In this document: piece by piece, positions 1-5,160 of the stretch | Layout of the letters: each line of letters opens with the position of its first letter | How positions within the stretch are numbered: the stretch's first letter is position 1 | DNA from: Caryophanales bacterium UBA5632 | Lineage (GTDB): Bacteria; Bacillota_I; Bacilli_A; Izemoplasmatales; Hujiaoplasmataceae | Direction of reading: 5' to 3' | DNA length: 5,160 bases | Assembly (NCBI GenBank): GCA_002421405.1 | Contig: DIJY01000011.1 | Coordinates: 1-5,160 of the forward strand | Notes under the pieces: generated by a model | The model's input: only the letters and a program-made list of their open reading frames with translations | What the model was told of the DNA's origin: nothing | Databases searched by the model: none | Position numbers and translations under genes: made by a program

Positions 1-536
1 CCGGTAAAGAACTCAACAAACGCCCATACGCCCCTGGCCAACATGGACAAAGACGCTCGAAGCTTTCCGAATACGGAACTCAACTTCAAGAAAAACAACG
101 TGTTCGTTTCACTTATGGTGTAAACGAAAAACAATTCCGCAAAACGTTTAACGAAGCTAAAAAAATGGCTGGCAAACAAGGTTCGAACTTCTTGTTCTTA
201 CTTGAAAGCCGCCTTGACAACCTCGTTTACAGAGCTGGATTTGCAAGAACCCGTCAACAAGCCCGTCAATTAGTTAACCATGGTCACATTTTACTTGATG
301 GTAAAAAAGCTTCAATTCCATCATTAAGAGTGAAACCAGGTCAAATGATTACTGTTAAAGAAGCTTCTAAAGATCTTCAAATCATTAAAGATGCTTTAAC
401 TGCGGTCGTTTCAAGACTTGAATTCGTTAGCTACGATGAAAACAAACAAGCTGCTACTTATGTTCGTTTACCGGAAAGAACTGAAATTCTTCCCGAAATC
501 AAAGAAGCACTCATCGTCGAACTTTATAACAAATAA
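1..536 (+). CDS. rpsD: 30S ribosomal protein S4 (5'-truncated by window edge)
   Basis: S4 binds 16S rRNA early in small-subunit assembly, helps decoding fidelity, and in many bacteria represses its own translation. The reading frame is open from position 3 (GGT AAA GAA, G-K-E-L) to a TAA at 534-536, giving 177 visible residues. It matches the Bacillus-type S4 from about residue 23, so roughly 22 N-terminal residues lie outside the window. Visible hallmarks are RPYAPGQHG near the start, LSEYGTQLQEKQ, the S4 RNA-binding core (SRLDNLVYRAGFARTRQQAR followed by QLVNHGHILLDG) and the C-terminal LPERTE...EALIVELYNK. No Cys is present in the visible part, consistent with the zinc-free form. The ATG at 165 is internal (a Met before AGKQGSNF) and is not the start. 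A terminator follows directly, so this is the last gene of its transcript. Confidence 0.97.
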   Translation, partial: GKELNKRPYAPGQHGQRRSKLSEYGTQLQEKQRVRFTYGVNEKQFRKTFNEAKKMAGKQGSNFLFLLESRLDNLVYRAGFARTRQQARQLVNHGHILLDGKKASIPSLRVKPGQMITVKEASKDLQIIKDALTAVVSRLEFVSYDENKQAATYVRLPERTEILPEIKEALIVELYNK

Positions 537-540
537 ATTT

Positions 541-577
541 AAAGCCCGTTCATTTGAATGGGTTTTTTATTTTTTTA
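541..577 (+). terminator. Rho-independent terminator of rpsD
   Basis: A 10-bp stem pairs AAGCCCGTTC (542-551) with GAATGGGTTT (556-565), including two G-T wobbles. The loop is ATTT. A T-rich tract runs from 563 to 577, interrupted only by an A at 569. It starts five bases after the rpsD stop codon and separates rpsD from the next gene. Confidence 0.85.
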
Positions 578-610
578 ATCATCATAAGCCATAAATATGA
601 ATAGATGGGG

Positions 611-616
611 TACAAT
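611..616 (+). promoter_or_regulatory. Candidate -10 element (TACAAT) for the DUF2156-GNAT gene
   Basis: TACAAT matches the sigma-A -10 consensus in 5 of 6 positions and lies after the rpsD terminator, where a new promoter is needed. No good -35 hexamer is visible 16-18 bases upstream (around 587-594), and the extended TGn element is not perfect (GGG precedes it). If used, transcription would start near 623, only about nine bases before the ATG at 632. Confidence 0.4.
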
Positions 617-622
617 AGAGTT

Positions 623-628
623 GGTGAT
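623..628 (+). promoter_or_regulatory. Start-deciding ribosome binding site (GGTGAT)
   Basis: GGTGAT corresponds to the 3' half of the full anti-SD complement GGAGGTGATC. Aligned that way, the distance to the ATG at 632 is normal. The alternative in-frame ATG at 605 has no purine-rich SD upstream, and the probable -10 box lies downstream of it. The site therefore favours 632 as the true start. Confidence 0.55.
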
Positions 629-631
629 TTT

Positions 632-2503
632 ATGAAATTTAAAACTTTGAAAATTCAAGACCACACAATGTATGAAATGTTTCGGCAAGCTTGTCCTTTA
701 TGTATGAACTATTTGGGCAGTGAACTCAACTTTCAAAACTTGATGACATGGAAAATTGCGGATCAAATTGAATATTCCGTCATTGATGAAAAAACTTTGG
801 TCATTAAGGGTAAAAACAAGGGAATTCCTTATTTTTTTGCACCAATGGCCCCAACCTCAGATGATTTTATCGAAGCAATCAAACGAATGGAAAAATGTGC
901 CGTTGATCACAATGTTCCATTTCTAGTGAAAGGCTTATCTGAAGAAATGGTAGACTTAATTCGTTCAAGGGGATTGAAATACCGCATGGATGAGGAAAGA
1001 GATTATGCTGAATATCTCTATTCTAGCGAAAGCATAAGAACTTTATCTGGAAAAAAATATAATAAGAAAAGAAATCTACTCAATCAGTTCATGAAAAATT
1101 CAGACTATGAATTGAAAGCATACGAACCGATTGATGACCCTTTAATTCAAAATTTATTGTATCGTTGGGAGCGTAAAAAAAGCCATGCCTTTGAACATCG
1201 AGCTATTTTTGATGCTTTGAAACATTTAGAAGTTCTCAACTTATTTTGTGATTTAATCATCATTGATGGTGTTGCCCATGCATTCTCAATCGGAACAAAA
1301 ACGAAAGAGATGGGACTGGTGCTATTCGAAAAAGCCGATACTTCCTATACCGGAATTTATCAAGCCATGAATTATTTATTTGCGAATCGCCATTTTGAGG
1401 ATGTCGCGTTGATTAACCGGCAAGAAGACTTGGGTATTTTGGAACTAAGAAAAGCAAAAATGTCTTATAATCCCATTGGATTTGTCAAAAAATTTACATT
1501 AATGCGCAATCATTTGACGATGGATGAGGTCCATGAATTAAAACAACTTTACCAAGAAGCGTTTGATGATTCAGAAGGTTATCTCAATTATTTCTTTAAT
1601 CAAAAATATCGTGCAGAAAATGTGGTCTTTGTCAAAGCGTCAAAAATGATTGTTTCAGCGCTTCATTTGGTCAAAAAGACGCTATTAGTCGATGAAATCG
1701 CTTATCCATTACCTTTCGTTGTCGCCGCAGCCACCCTCAAAAGTCATCGGAACCAAGGATATATGAATAGAGTCATAAAACAAACGATGACTGAACTCTA
1801 TAACCGCAAATATCCCCTTTGTGCATTGTCGCCATTTGAAGAATCTTTTTACCAACCGTTTGGGTTTGAATCCGTCATTCGAACGAATCAAGTTCAAGTC
1901 AATATTGATGATACTTCTTCGTTTCAAAAGCAAGTCGCTACCCTTGAAGATATCGATCGATTAATCATTCTTTATTCAACGTATATGGCTTCAAAGAATA
2001 TCTATATCGAACGTAAAATTAGTGATTGGGAATCCCTCTTTCATGAAGTTCAAGCCGATGAGGGTTCGATTATCATCTTAACGAAGCTGGGAAAAGATGT
2101 TGGTTACTATACCTTATTTAATCAAACCATTGAGGAATTATGTTTGCTCGATACAAGTACAGTCCCCAGTGAACCTGAATTCCAATCGGGTAAAATTGAT
2201 CAAATAAATCAAGTCGACGGTGAAAGTCGGTTGATGATAAGAATAATCAATACGAAACGTTTTTTAGAACATTATCCTTTTTCTGAGGCCATCACTGAAA
2301 AATATCGGATTCACATCAAAGATGATTTCTTTGAAGCGAACGATATTACCATTGAACTATCGATAAACCAAGGAAATGTCTCCATCAGAGATGTTGAAAT
2401 CTTCGATCAAGAGCTTAGCGTGAATGAATTGACGCAATGGGCTTTTTCTATCGGTCATTATCCATTTACAAAACCCAACGCTTCCATATTTGACCGCTAT
2501 TAA
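632..2503 (+). CDS. DUF2156 (LPG-synthase C-terminal type) - Eis-like GNAT acetyltransferase fusion protein
   Basis: This 623-residue cytoplasmic protein has no signal peptide or membrane segment. Residues about 1-290 match DUF2156/LPG_synthase_C, an acyltransferase fold related to the aminoacyl-transfer domain of MprF. Landmarks are the early FQNLMTW, ERDYAEYLYSSESI (122-135), LSGKKYNKKRN (138-148), FEKADTSYTGIYQAMNYLF (232-250) and INRQEDLGILELRKAKMSYNP (261-281). Residues about 291-623 resemble Eis-type N-acetyltransferases. Here I see an acetyl-CoA loop-like SHRNQGYMNRV (371-381), then PFEESFYQPFGFE (401-413), where Tyr407 sits like the catalytic Tyr of Eis. A second GNAT-like segment follows, and an SCP2-like end starts near RLMIRIINTKRFL (533-545). 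The terminal residue is Tyr623; Eis enzymes use an aromatic C-terminal carboxylate in catalysis. The substrate is unknown. The gene appears monocistronic. A start at 605 would add nine residues but lacks an SD. Confidence 0.85.
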   Translation: MKFKTLKIQDHTMYEMFRQACPLCMNYLGSELNFQNLMTWKIADQIEYSVIDEKTLVIKGKNKGIPYFFAPMAPTSDDFIEAIKRMEKCAVDHNVPFLVKGLSEEMVDLIRSRGLKYRMDEERDYAEYLYSSESIRTLSGKKYNKKRNLLNQFMKNSDYELKAYEPIDDPLIQNLLYRWERKKSHAFEHRAIFDALKHLEVLNLFCDLIIIDGVAHAFSIGTKTKEMGLVLFEKADTSYTGIYQAMNYLFANRHFEDVALINRQEDLGILELRKAKMSYNPIGFVKKFTLMRNHLTMDEVHELKQLYQEAFDDSEGYLNYFFNQKYRAENVVFVKASKMIVSALHLVKKTLLVDEIAYPLPFVVAAATLKSHRNQGYMNRVIKQTMTELYNRKYPLCALSPFEESFYQPFGFESVIRTNQVQVNIDDTSSFQKQVATLEDIDRLIILYSTYMASKNIYIERKISDWESLFHEVQADEGSIIILTKLGKDVGYYTLFNQTIEELCLLDTSTVPSEPEFQSGKIDQINQVDGESRLMIRIINTKRFLEHYPFSEAITEKYRIHIKDDFFEANDITIELSINQGNVSIRDVEIFDQELSVNELTQWAFSIGHYPFTKPNASIFDRY

Positions 2504-2508
2504 ATTTT

Positions 2509-2530
2509 GGCCCTTTGGGGCCTTTTTTTT
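2509..2530 (+). terminator. Rho-independent terminator of the DUF2156-GNAT gene
   Basis: A short all-GC stem pairs GGCCC (2509-2513) with GGGCC (2518-2522) around a TTTG loop and is followed by eight T residues (2523-2530). It begins five bases after the stop codon at 2501-2503. Confidence 0.8.
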
Positions 2531-2558
2531 ATAAAAAAAGAACCGACAAAGTCGGTTC
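2531..2558 (-). terminator. Rho-independent terminator of the pgk-HPr-tpiA cluster
   Basis: A perfect 8-bp inverted repeat, GAACCGAC (2540-2547) and GTCGGTTC (2551-2558), has a 3-base loop. Read on the minus strand it is followed by seven T residues (2539-2533). It lies five bases beyond the tpiA stop codon. Confidence 0.9.
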
Positions 2559-2563
2559 AAAGG

Positions 2564-3322
2564 TTATTTTTTAACTGCGGCTTGCGCCATATAAACAAAT
2601 TGATCTGGGTCTAAAGAAGCGCCACCAATGAGTGCACCATCGATATTCTCTTTGGATAGCAATTCATCAATGTTTTTCGGGTTAACGGATCCACCGTATT
2701 GGATTCTAACCGTTTGTTCCACCGCTTCAGAATACAATTCTTTGATGATAGAACGAATGTATCCGCATGCTTCATCTGCGATATCCGCCGTTGCCGTTTT
2801 TCCGGTTCCAATGGCCCAAACCGGTTCATAAGCAATGACAATTTTTTTCATGTCTTTTTCAGTAACGCCCGCGAATGCTTTTGTGACTTGACGGTATAAG
2901 ACTTCGTGGGTTGTATTGTTTTCGCGCTCTTCTAATAATTCACCGACACAGACAATCGGCGTGAGATGATTTCTAATAGCGGCGAAAACTTTCAAATTGA
3001 CTAATTCGTCGGTTTCATAGAAATATTTGCGTCTTTCCGAATGACCAATCACAACGTAATCGATATTATAACTTTCGAGGAGCGGACCAGAAAGTTCTCC
3101 AGTATAAGCACCTTCATCAGCGAAATGAATGTTTTGTGCGCCAATTCTTAAATTGTCGCCTTGGCGTTTGACAAGGCAACGGAACAAGGGAGCTTGAGCC
3201 AAGATGACGGTATCTACTTCTTTTATGGATGGTACCAAAGGCGATACCAGCAAAATAAAATAAAGTGCTTCATCCCGGGTTTTAAACATTTTCCAGTTCC
3301 CAGCAATAATCGGTTTTCTCAT
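2564..3322 (-). CDS. tpiA: Triosephosphate isomerase
   Basis: The enzyme interconverts dihydroxyacetone phosphate and glyceraldehyde 3-phosphate in glycolysis and gluconeogenesis. It is a cytoplasmic TIM-barrel, normally a dimer. The 252 residues match the usual length. All catalytic elements are present: Asn9 and Lys11 in GNWKM, the general-acid His94 in GHSERR (93-98), the base Glu166 in YEPVWAIGTGKTA (165-177, which includes flexible loop 6), and the phosphate-binding GGSV (210-213) and GALIGG (229-234). AQNIHFADEGAYTGE (62-76) is also typical. The ATG is preceded by GAGG with 5-base spacing, and that SD lies in the 11-base gap after the HPr stop codon, so the two genes are almost certainly co-transcribed and perhaps translationally coupled. 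A strong terminator follows, making tpiA the last gene of the cluster. No unusual active-site change is seen. Confidence 0.98.
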   Translation of the reverse strand: MRKPIIAGNWKMFKTRDEALYFILLVSPLVPSIKEVDTVILAQAPLFRCLVKRQGDNLRIGAQNIHFADEGAYTGELSGPLLESYNIDYVVIGHSERRKYFYETDELVNLKVFAAIRNHLTPIVCVGELLEERENNTTHEVLYRQVTKAFAGVTEKDMKKIVIAYEPVWAIGTGKTATADIADEACGYIRSIIKELYSEAVEQTVRIQYGGSVNPKNIDELLSKENIDGALIGGASLDPDQFVYMAQAAVKK

Positions 3323-3333
3323 GATAGCCTCGA

Positions 3334-3579
3334 TTAACTTAAGATCTTTTCGATATCTGCGATTGCTTTTTCAGCTTTATCGCCGATCGCGATTAGCTTA
3401 ACATTTTCTCCAGCTGGAACTGCAAGACTCATCAACCCTAAAATTGATTTTGCATCGATGGTCACATTGGCATAGACCAAGCGAATATCAACATCATATT
3501 TACTCGCAGTTTGAACCATTTTCGCCGCTAATTGTGCATGAAGACCTGCCGTACTCTTAATCGTAATAATTTTTTCCAT
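3334..3579 (-). CDS. ptsH: HPr-family phosphocarrier protein with altered active-site loop
   Basis: HPr carries phosphate from enzyme I to the sugar-specific EIIA proteins of the PTS via His15. In Gram-positive bacteria, HprK phosphorylates it on Ser46 to make the CcpA corepressor. This 81-residue protein is slightly shorter than the usual 85-90. The active-site region reads TAGLHAQLAAKMVQTASKYD (10-29), with the phosphoryl His at 14. The regulatory site reads DAKSILGLMSLAVPAG (42-57), with Ser45 equivalent to Ser46. The nearly invariant Arg-Pro after His-Ala is replaced by Gln16-Leu17. Since Arg17 assists phosphotransfer, PTS activity may be weak or altered, while Ser phosphorylation remains possible. 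It sits between pgk and tpiA, 82 bases after pgk and 11 before tpiA. A strong SD (GAGGAG, about 7-base spacing after AGAGGAGA) precedes the ATG. The family call is firm, but a role as a true PTS carrier is uncertain; it could be a Crh-like regulator. Confidence 0.9.
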   Translation of the reverse strand: MEKIITIKSTAGLHAQLAAKMVQTASKYDVDIRLVYANVTIDAKSILGLMSLAVPAGENVKLIAIGDKAEKAIADIEKILS

Positions 3580-3608
3580 TCAAATTCTCCTCTCAGATTT
3601 AATATCCT

Positions 3609-3630
3609 CGTTTGGATTTAAAATCCAACG
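3609..3630 (-). repeat. Imperfect inverted repeat between pgk and the HPr gene
   Basis: CGTT-T-GGATT (3609-3618) pairs with AATCC-AACG (3622-3630), giving a 9-bp stem with one bulged T and a 3-base loop. On the minus (coding) strand no T-run follows, so it is not an intrinsic terminator. It lies in the 82-base gap and could be an mRNA stabilising or processing hairpin, or an operator for an internal promoter. Confidence 0.4.
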
Positions 3631-3638
3631 TTATAACA
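3630..3638 (-). promoter_or_regulatory. Weak candidate extended -10 promoter ahead of the HPr gene
   Basis: On the minus strand this reads TGTTATAAC, a TGn extension plus a TATAAC box (5 of 6 to consensus). No convincing -35 hexamer is found at the right distance; CTGTCA lies only 14 bases upstream. It could give extra HPr and tpiA transcription independent of pgk. AT-rich sequence produces such matches by chance. Confidence 0.25.
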
Positions 3639-3661
3639 AATTCATTCATTGACAGAACTTT

Positions 3662-4885
3662 TTATTCGCCGCAACCACAATTTCCGCCGCAGCATTCTGC
3701 GTCGTCAAGTGATTCAACGCCTGGCAATGTTTTTCCTTCTAAGTATTCTAATGAGGCGCCACCACCGGTTGAAATATGCGTGAATTTATCAGCGTATCCC
3801 ATTTGGATTGCGGCTGCGGCAGAGTCTCCACCGCCGATGATTGTTTTAGCGTCTTTCATACTCGCTAAGATTTCACAAATAGCTTTCGTCCCTTTGGCAA
3901 AGTTTTCAAATTCGAAAACGCCGAGCGGTCCGTTCCAAACCACTGTTTTTGCGCCTTTCAATTCTTTCTTGAAAAGTTCAATGGTTTTGGGTCCGACATC
4001 GAGTCCTTCTTCATCGTCTTTGATGCCTTTATAATCGGTGGTATGGAAGGGGGTATCATTTTTAAATTCTTTTGTCACAACCACGTCGACGGGAAGAATA
4101 ATCTTACCATTGGCTTTCTTTAATAATTCAGTAGCGAGATCAACTTTGTCAAGCTCGCAAATTGATTTACCAATCGGATAGCCTAAAGCTTTCATAAAGG
4201 TATAAGCCATACCGCCACCAATTAAAATCTTATCGGCTTTTTGCAATAAGTTTTCAATGACACCAATTTTATCAGAAACTTTCGCTCCTCCTAAAATGGC
4301 GACGAAAGGACGAACAGGGTTATCGACAGATCCACCGATGAACCGCAATTCTTTTTCCATTAAATAGCCAGCGACAGCCGGTAGATGTTTGGCAATTCCG
4401 GCATTCGATGCATGAGCACGATGGGCGGTTCCAAAAGCATCATTAACGAGTATATCACCTAAACTTGCCCAATATAAACCGAGTTCAGGATTATTTTTGG
4501 ACTCCTTTTTACCTTCAACGTCTTCAAATCGGGTGTTTTCAAACATTAAAACTTCTCCGACTTTCATTTCGTCAATGGCTTTTTCTAACGCTTCTCCACG
4601 CGTGAACGGAATAAACGTTACGGCTTGACCCAATAATTCAGAAAGTCTTTTTGCGACTGGCGCTAATGATGACTTCGCCATGTCTTCTTTACTTTCTACT
4701 CTTCCGAGATGGGAGAATAAAATAGCTTTTCCTTTTTCTTCAATAATATACTTGATGGTTGGAATCGCTTGAACGATTCGGTTGTCATCGGTAATGACAC
4801 CGTCTTTCATCGGAACGTTGAAGTCAACTCGGACTAAAACGCGTTTACCAGTGAGTACAACATCTTCTAATGATTTTTTATTCAT
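3662..4885 (-). CDS. pgk: Phosphoglycerate kinase with Cys-rich C-terminal tail
   Basis: The enzyme transfers phosphate from 1,3-bisphosphoglycerate to ADP, the first ATP-yielding step of glycolysis, in the cytoplasm. The 407 residues contain the full two-domain set. N-domain substrate residues lie in RVDFNVP (19-25), Arg36, SHLGR (58-62), NTR (117-119) and AHRAH (154-158). C-domain nucleotide elements are ILGGAKVSDKI (197-207), LIGGGMAYTF (221-230), WNGPLGVFE (317-325), GGGDSAAA (351-358) and STGGGASLEYLEGK (372-385). The normal family end is near LPGV-x-x-L. Here about 12 residues follow, including Cys398, 399, 403 and 405 in CCGGNCGCGE. A consensus SD, AGGAGGT, precedes the ATG with 5-6 base spacing. 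It is the first gene of the visible cluster; no terminator separates it from the HPr gene. The stop is TAA at 3664-3662. Confidence 0.98.
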   Translation of the reverse strand: MNKKSLEDVVLTGKRVLVRVDFNVPMKDGVITDDNRIVQAIPTIKYIIEEKGKAILFSHLGRVESKEDMAKSSLAPVAKRLSELLGQAVTFIPFTRGEALEKAIDEMKVGEVLMFENTRFEDVEGKKESKNNPELGLYWASLGDILVNDAFGTAHRAHASNAGIAKHLPAVAGYLMEKELRFIGGSVDNPVRPFVAILGGAKVSDKIGVIENLLQKADKILIGGGMAYTFMKALGYPIGKSICELDKVDLATELLKKANGKIILPVDVVVTKEFKNDTPFHTTDYKGIKDDEEGLDVGPKTIELFKKELKGAKTVVWNGPLGVFEFENFAKGTKAICEILASMKDAKTIIGGGDSAAAAIQMGYADKFTHISTGGGASLEYLEGKTLPGVESLDDAECCGGNCGCGE

Positions 4886-4921
4886 TTGAAACCTCCTAAA
4901 TAGATAGAATCGACCAACATA

Positions 4922-4951
4922 ATTATACTATTGATTCATCAAAAATGCCAC
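4922..4951 (-). promoter_or_regulatory. Candidate promoter of the pgk-HPr-tpiA cluster
   Basis: On the minus strand a perfect TATAAT (4927-4922) lies 36 bases before the pgk ATG. GTGGCA (4951-4946, 4 of 6 to TTGACA) is 18 bases upstream of it. The position, between the upstream gene's stop and the pgk SD, fits a cluster promoter. The weak -35 suggests either an activator or transcription shared with the upstream gene. Confidence 0.55.
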
Positions 4952-4962
4952 ATTTATGTGCT
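4941..4962 (-). other. Short inverted repeat with T-run: weak terminator or operator
   Basis: CACAT-TT-ATGTG (4949-4960) is a perfect short palindrome, extendable by a G-C pair with a bulge. On the minus strand it is followed by GCATTTTT, so it could be a weak terminator for the upstream gene. It also overlaps the candidate -35 of the pgk promoter, so a repressor or activator site is equally possible. The sequence does not decide between these. Confidence 0.35.
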
Positions 4963-4971
4963 CTAAATTCA

Positions 4972-5160
4972 TCATGTAAACACTTTCTTATTTTTCAGAT
5001 TTGATTCAAGTGCATCAATTAATCCATTTGACAGCTTCATTTGTCTTACAAATGGATTGAGCGCGATAGAATCGACTGATGTGCCACTTTTAAAGTAGAT
5101 TGTGATTGTGTCCTTCGTTTTCGTTAAAGACTTCGCAATTGCGTAATAATTGATTAAAAA
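4972..5160 (-). CDS. Unrecognised protein, C-terminal 62 residues only (continues past window edge)
   Basis: On the minus strand a frame is open from the window edge (5160) to TGA at 4974-4972, followed at once by a second in-frame TGA and soon a TAG. It would encode 62 residues starting FLINYYAIAKSLTKTK, then DTITIYFKSGTSVDSIALNP and a final helix-like NGLIDALESNLKNKKVFT. The composition (charged, with a beta-like stretch then an amphipathic helix) looks like real protein rather than noise. The beta-strand plus closing helix is vaguely reminiscent of bacterial PH-like domains, but I cannot assign a family. It is not the C-terminus of GAPDH, which often precedes pgk. It lies 86 bases upstream of pgk on the same strand, so partial co-transcription is possible. 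Confidence 0.6.
   Translation of the reverse strand, partial: FLINYYAIAKSLTKTKDTITIYFKSGTSVDSIALNPFVRQMKLSNGLIDALESNLKNKKVFT

Noticed and set aside
165..536. ATG at 165 as the start of a 123-residue S4-like protein
   Set aside because: The same frame is open back to the window edge and encodes conserved S4 sequence (RPYAPGQHG, LSEYG), so this ATG is an internal Met.
605..631. N-terminal extension MGYNRVGDF of the DUF2156-GNAT protein
   Set aside because: It has no SD and overlaps a -10-like TACAAT. The ATG at 632 has an SD-like GGTGAT.
1709..1933. 74-residue minus-strand frame inside the DUF2156-GNAT gene
   Set aside because: It is antisense to the conserved acetyl-CoA loop region and shows no supporting signal.
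2357..2560. 67-residue minus-strand frame across the convergent terminators
   Set aside because: It would start within the terminator hairpin and run antisense to the end of the DUF2156-GNAT gene.
2611..2899. Small frames on both strands overlapping tpiA
   Set aside because: They are shadows of tpiA in other frames, without SD sites or protein-like composition.
3612..4034. 140-residue plus-strand frame opposite the 3' part of pgk
   Set aside because: It is antisense to a clearly real pgk, rich in Pro, Ser and Phe as expected from mirrored codons, and has no SD or recognisable motif.
4969..4974. Tandem TGA as Trp codons (mycoplasma genetic code)
   Set aside because: The other genes use TGG for Trp and none contains in-frame TGA. 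Reading through would add only three residues before a TAG.
1..5160. CRISPR arrays, insertion sequences, tRNA or rRNA genes, prophage or defence genes
   Set aside because: No spaced direct repeats, terminal inverted repeats with a transposase, cloverleaf sequences or related proteins were seen on either strand.

Overview
The window looks like chromosome of a low-GC, Gram-positive-type bacterium (Bacillota or Mycoplasmatota grade). The DNA is AT-rich, Shine-Dalgarno sites are strong (AGGAGGT before pgk), terminators are hairpin plus T-run, and the core proteins resemble those of Bacilli. Trp is encoded by TGG and no gene reads through TGA, so the standard bacterial code fits better than the mycoplasma code. 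I cannot name the genus. Uncultured or mollicute-like Bacilli are a guess.

Layout. Positions 1-536 (+) hold the 3' nine-tenths of rpsD (ribosomal protein S4), closed by a terminator at 541-577. Positions 632-2503 (+) hold one large protein that joins a DUF2156 domain (acyltransferase fold, related to lysyl-phosphatidylglycerol synthase C-terminal domains) to a complete Eis-like module (GNAT plus SCP2-like C-terminus). It ends at its own terminator (2509-2530), which lies against an opposing terminator (2531-2558). From the other side comes a minus-strand glycolytic cluster: pgk (4885-3662), an HPr-family protein (3579-3334) and tpiA (3322-2564). Beyond pgk is the 3' end of an unrecognised minus-strand gene (stop at 4974-4972). 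The pgk promoter region sits in the 86 bp between them.

How the genes relate. pgk and tpiA encode two glycolytic enzymes. The HPr-like gene between them is the unusual part: it keeps the His and Ser phosphorylation sites but has lost the Arg-Pro pair after the active-site His. This suggests a regulatory or altered PTS carrier co-expressed with glycolysis. The PGK carries an extra Cys-rich C-terminal tail. I see no mobile element, tRNA, rRNA, CRISPR array or defence system. The most interesting items are the atypical HPr, the Cys tail on PGK and the DUF2156-Eis fusion.
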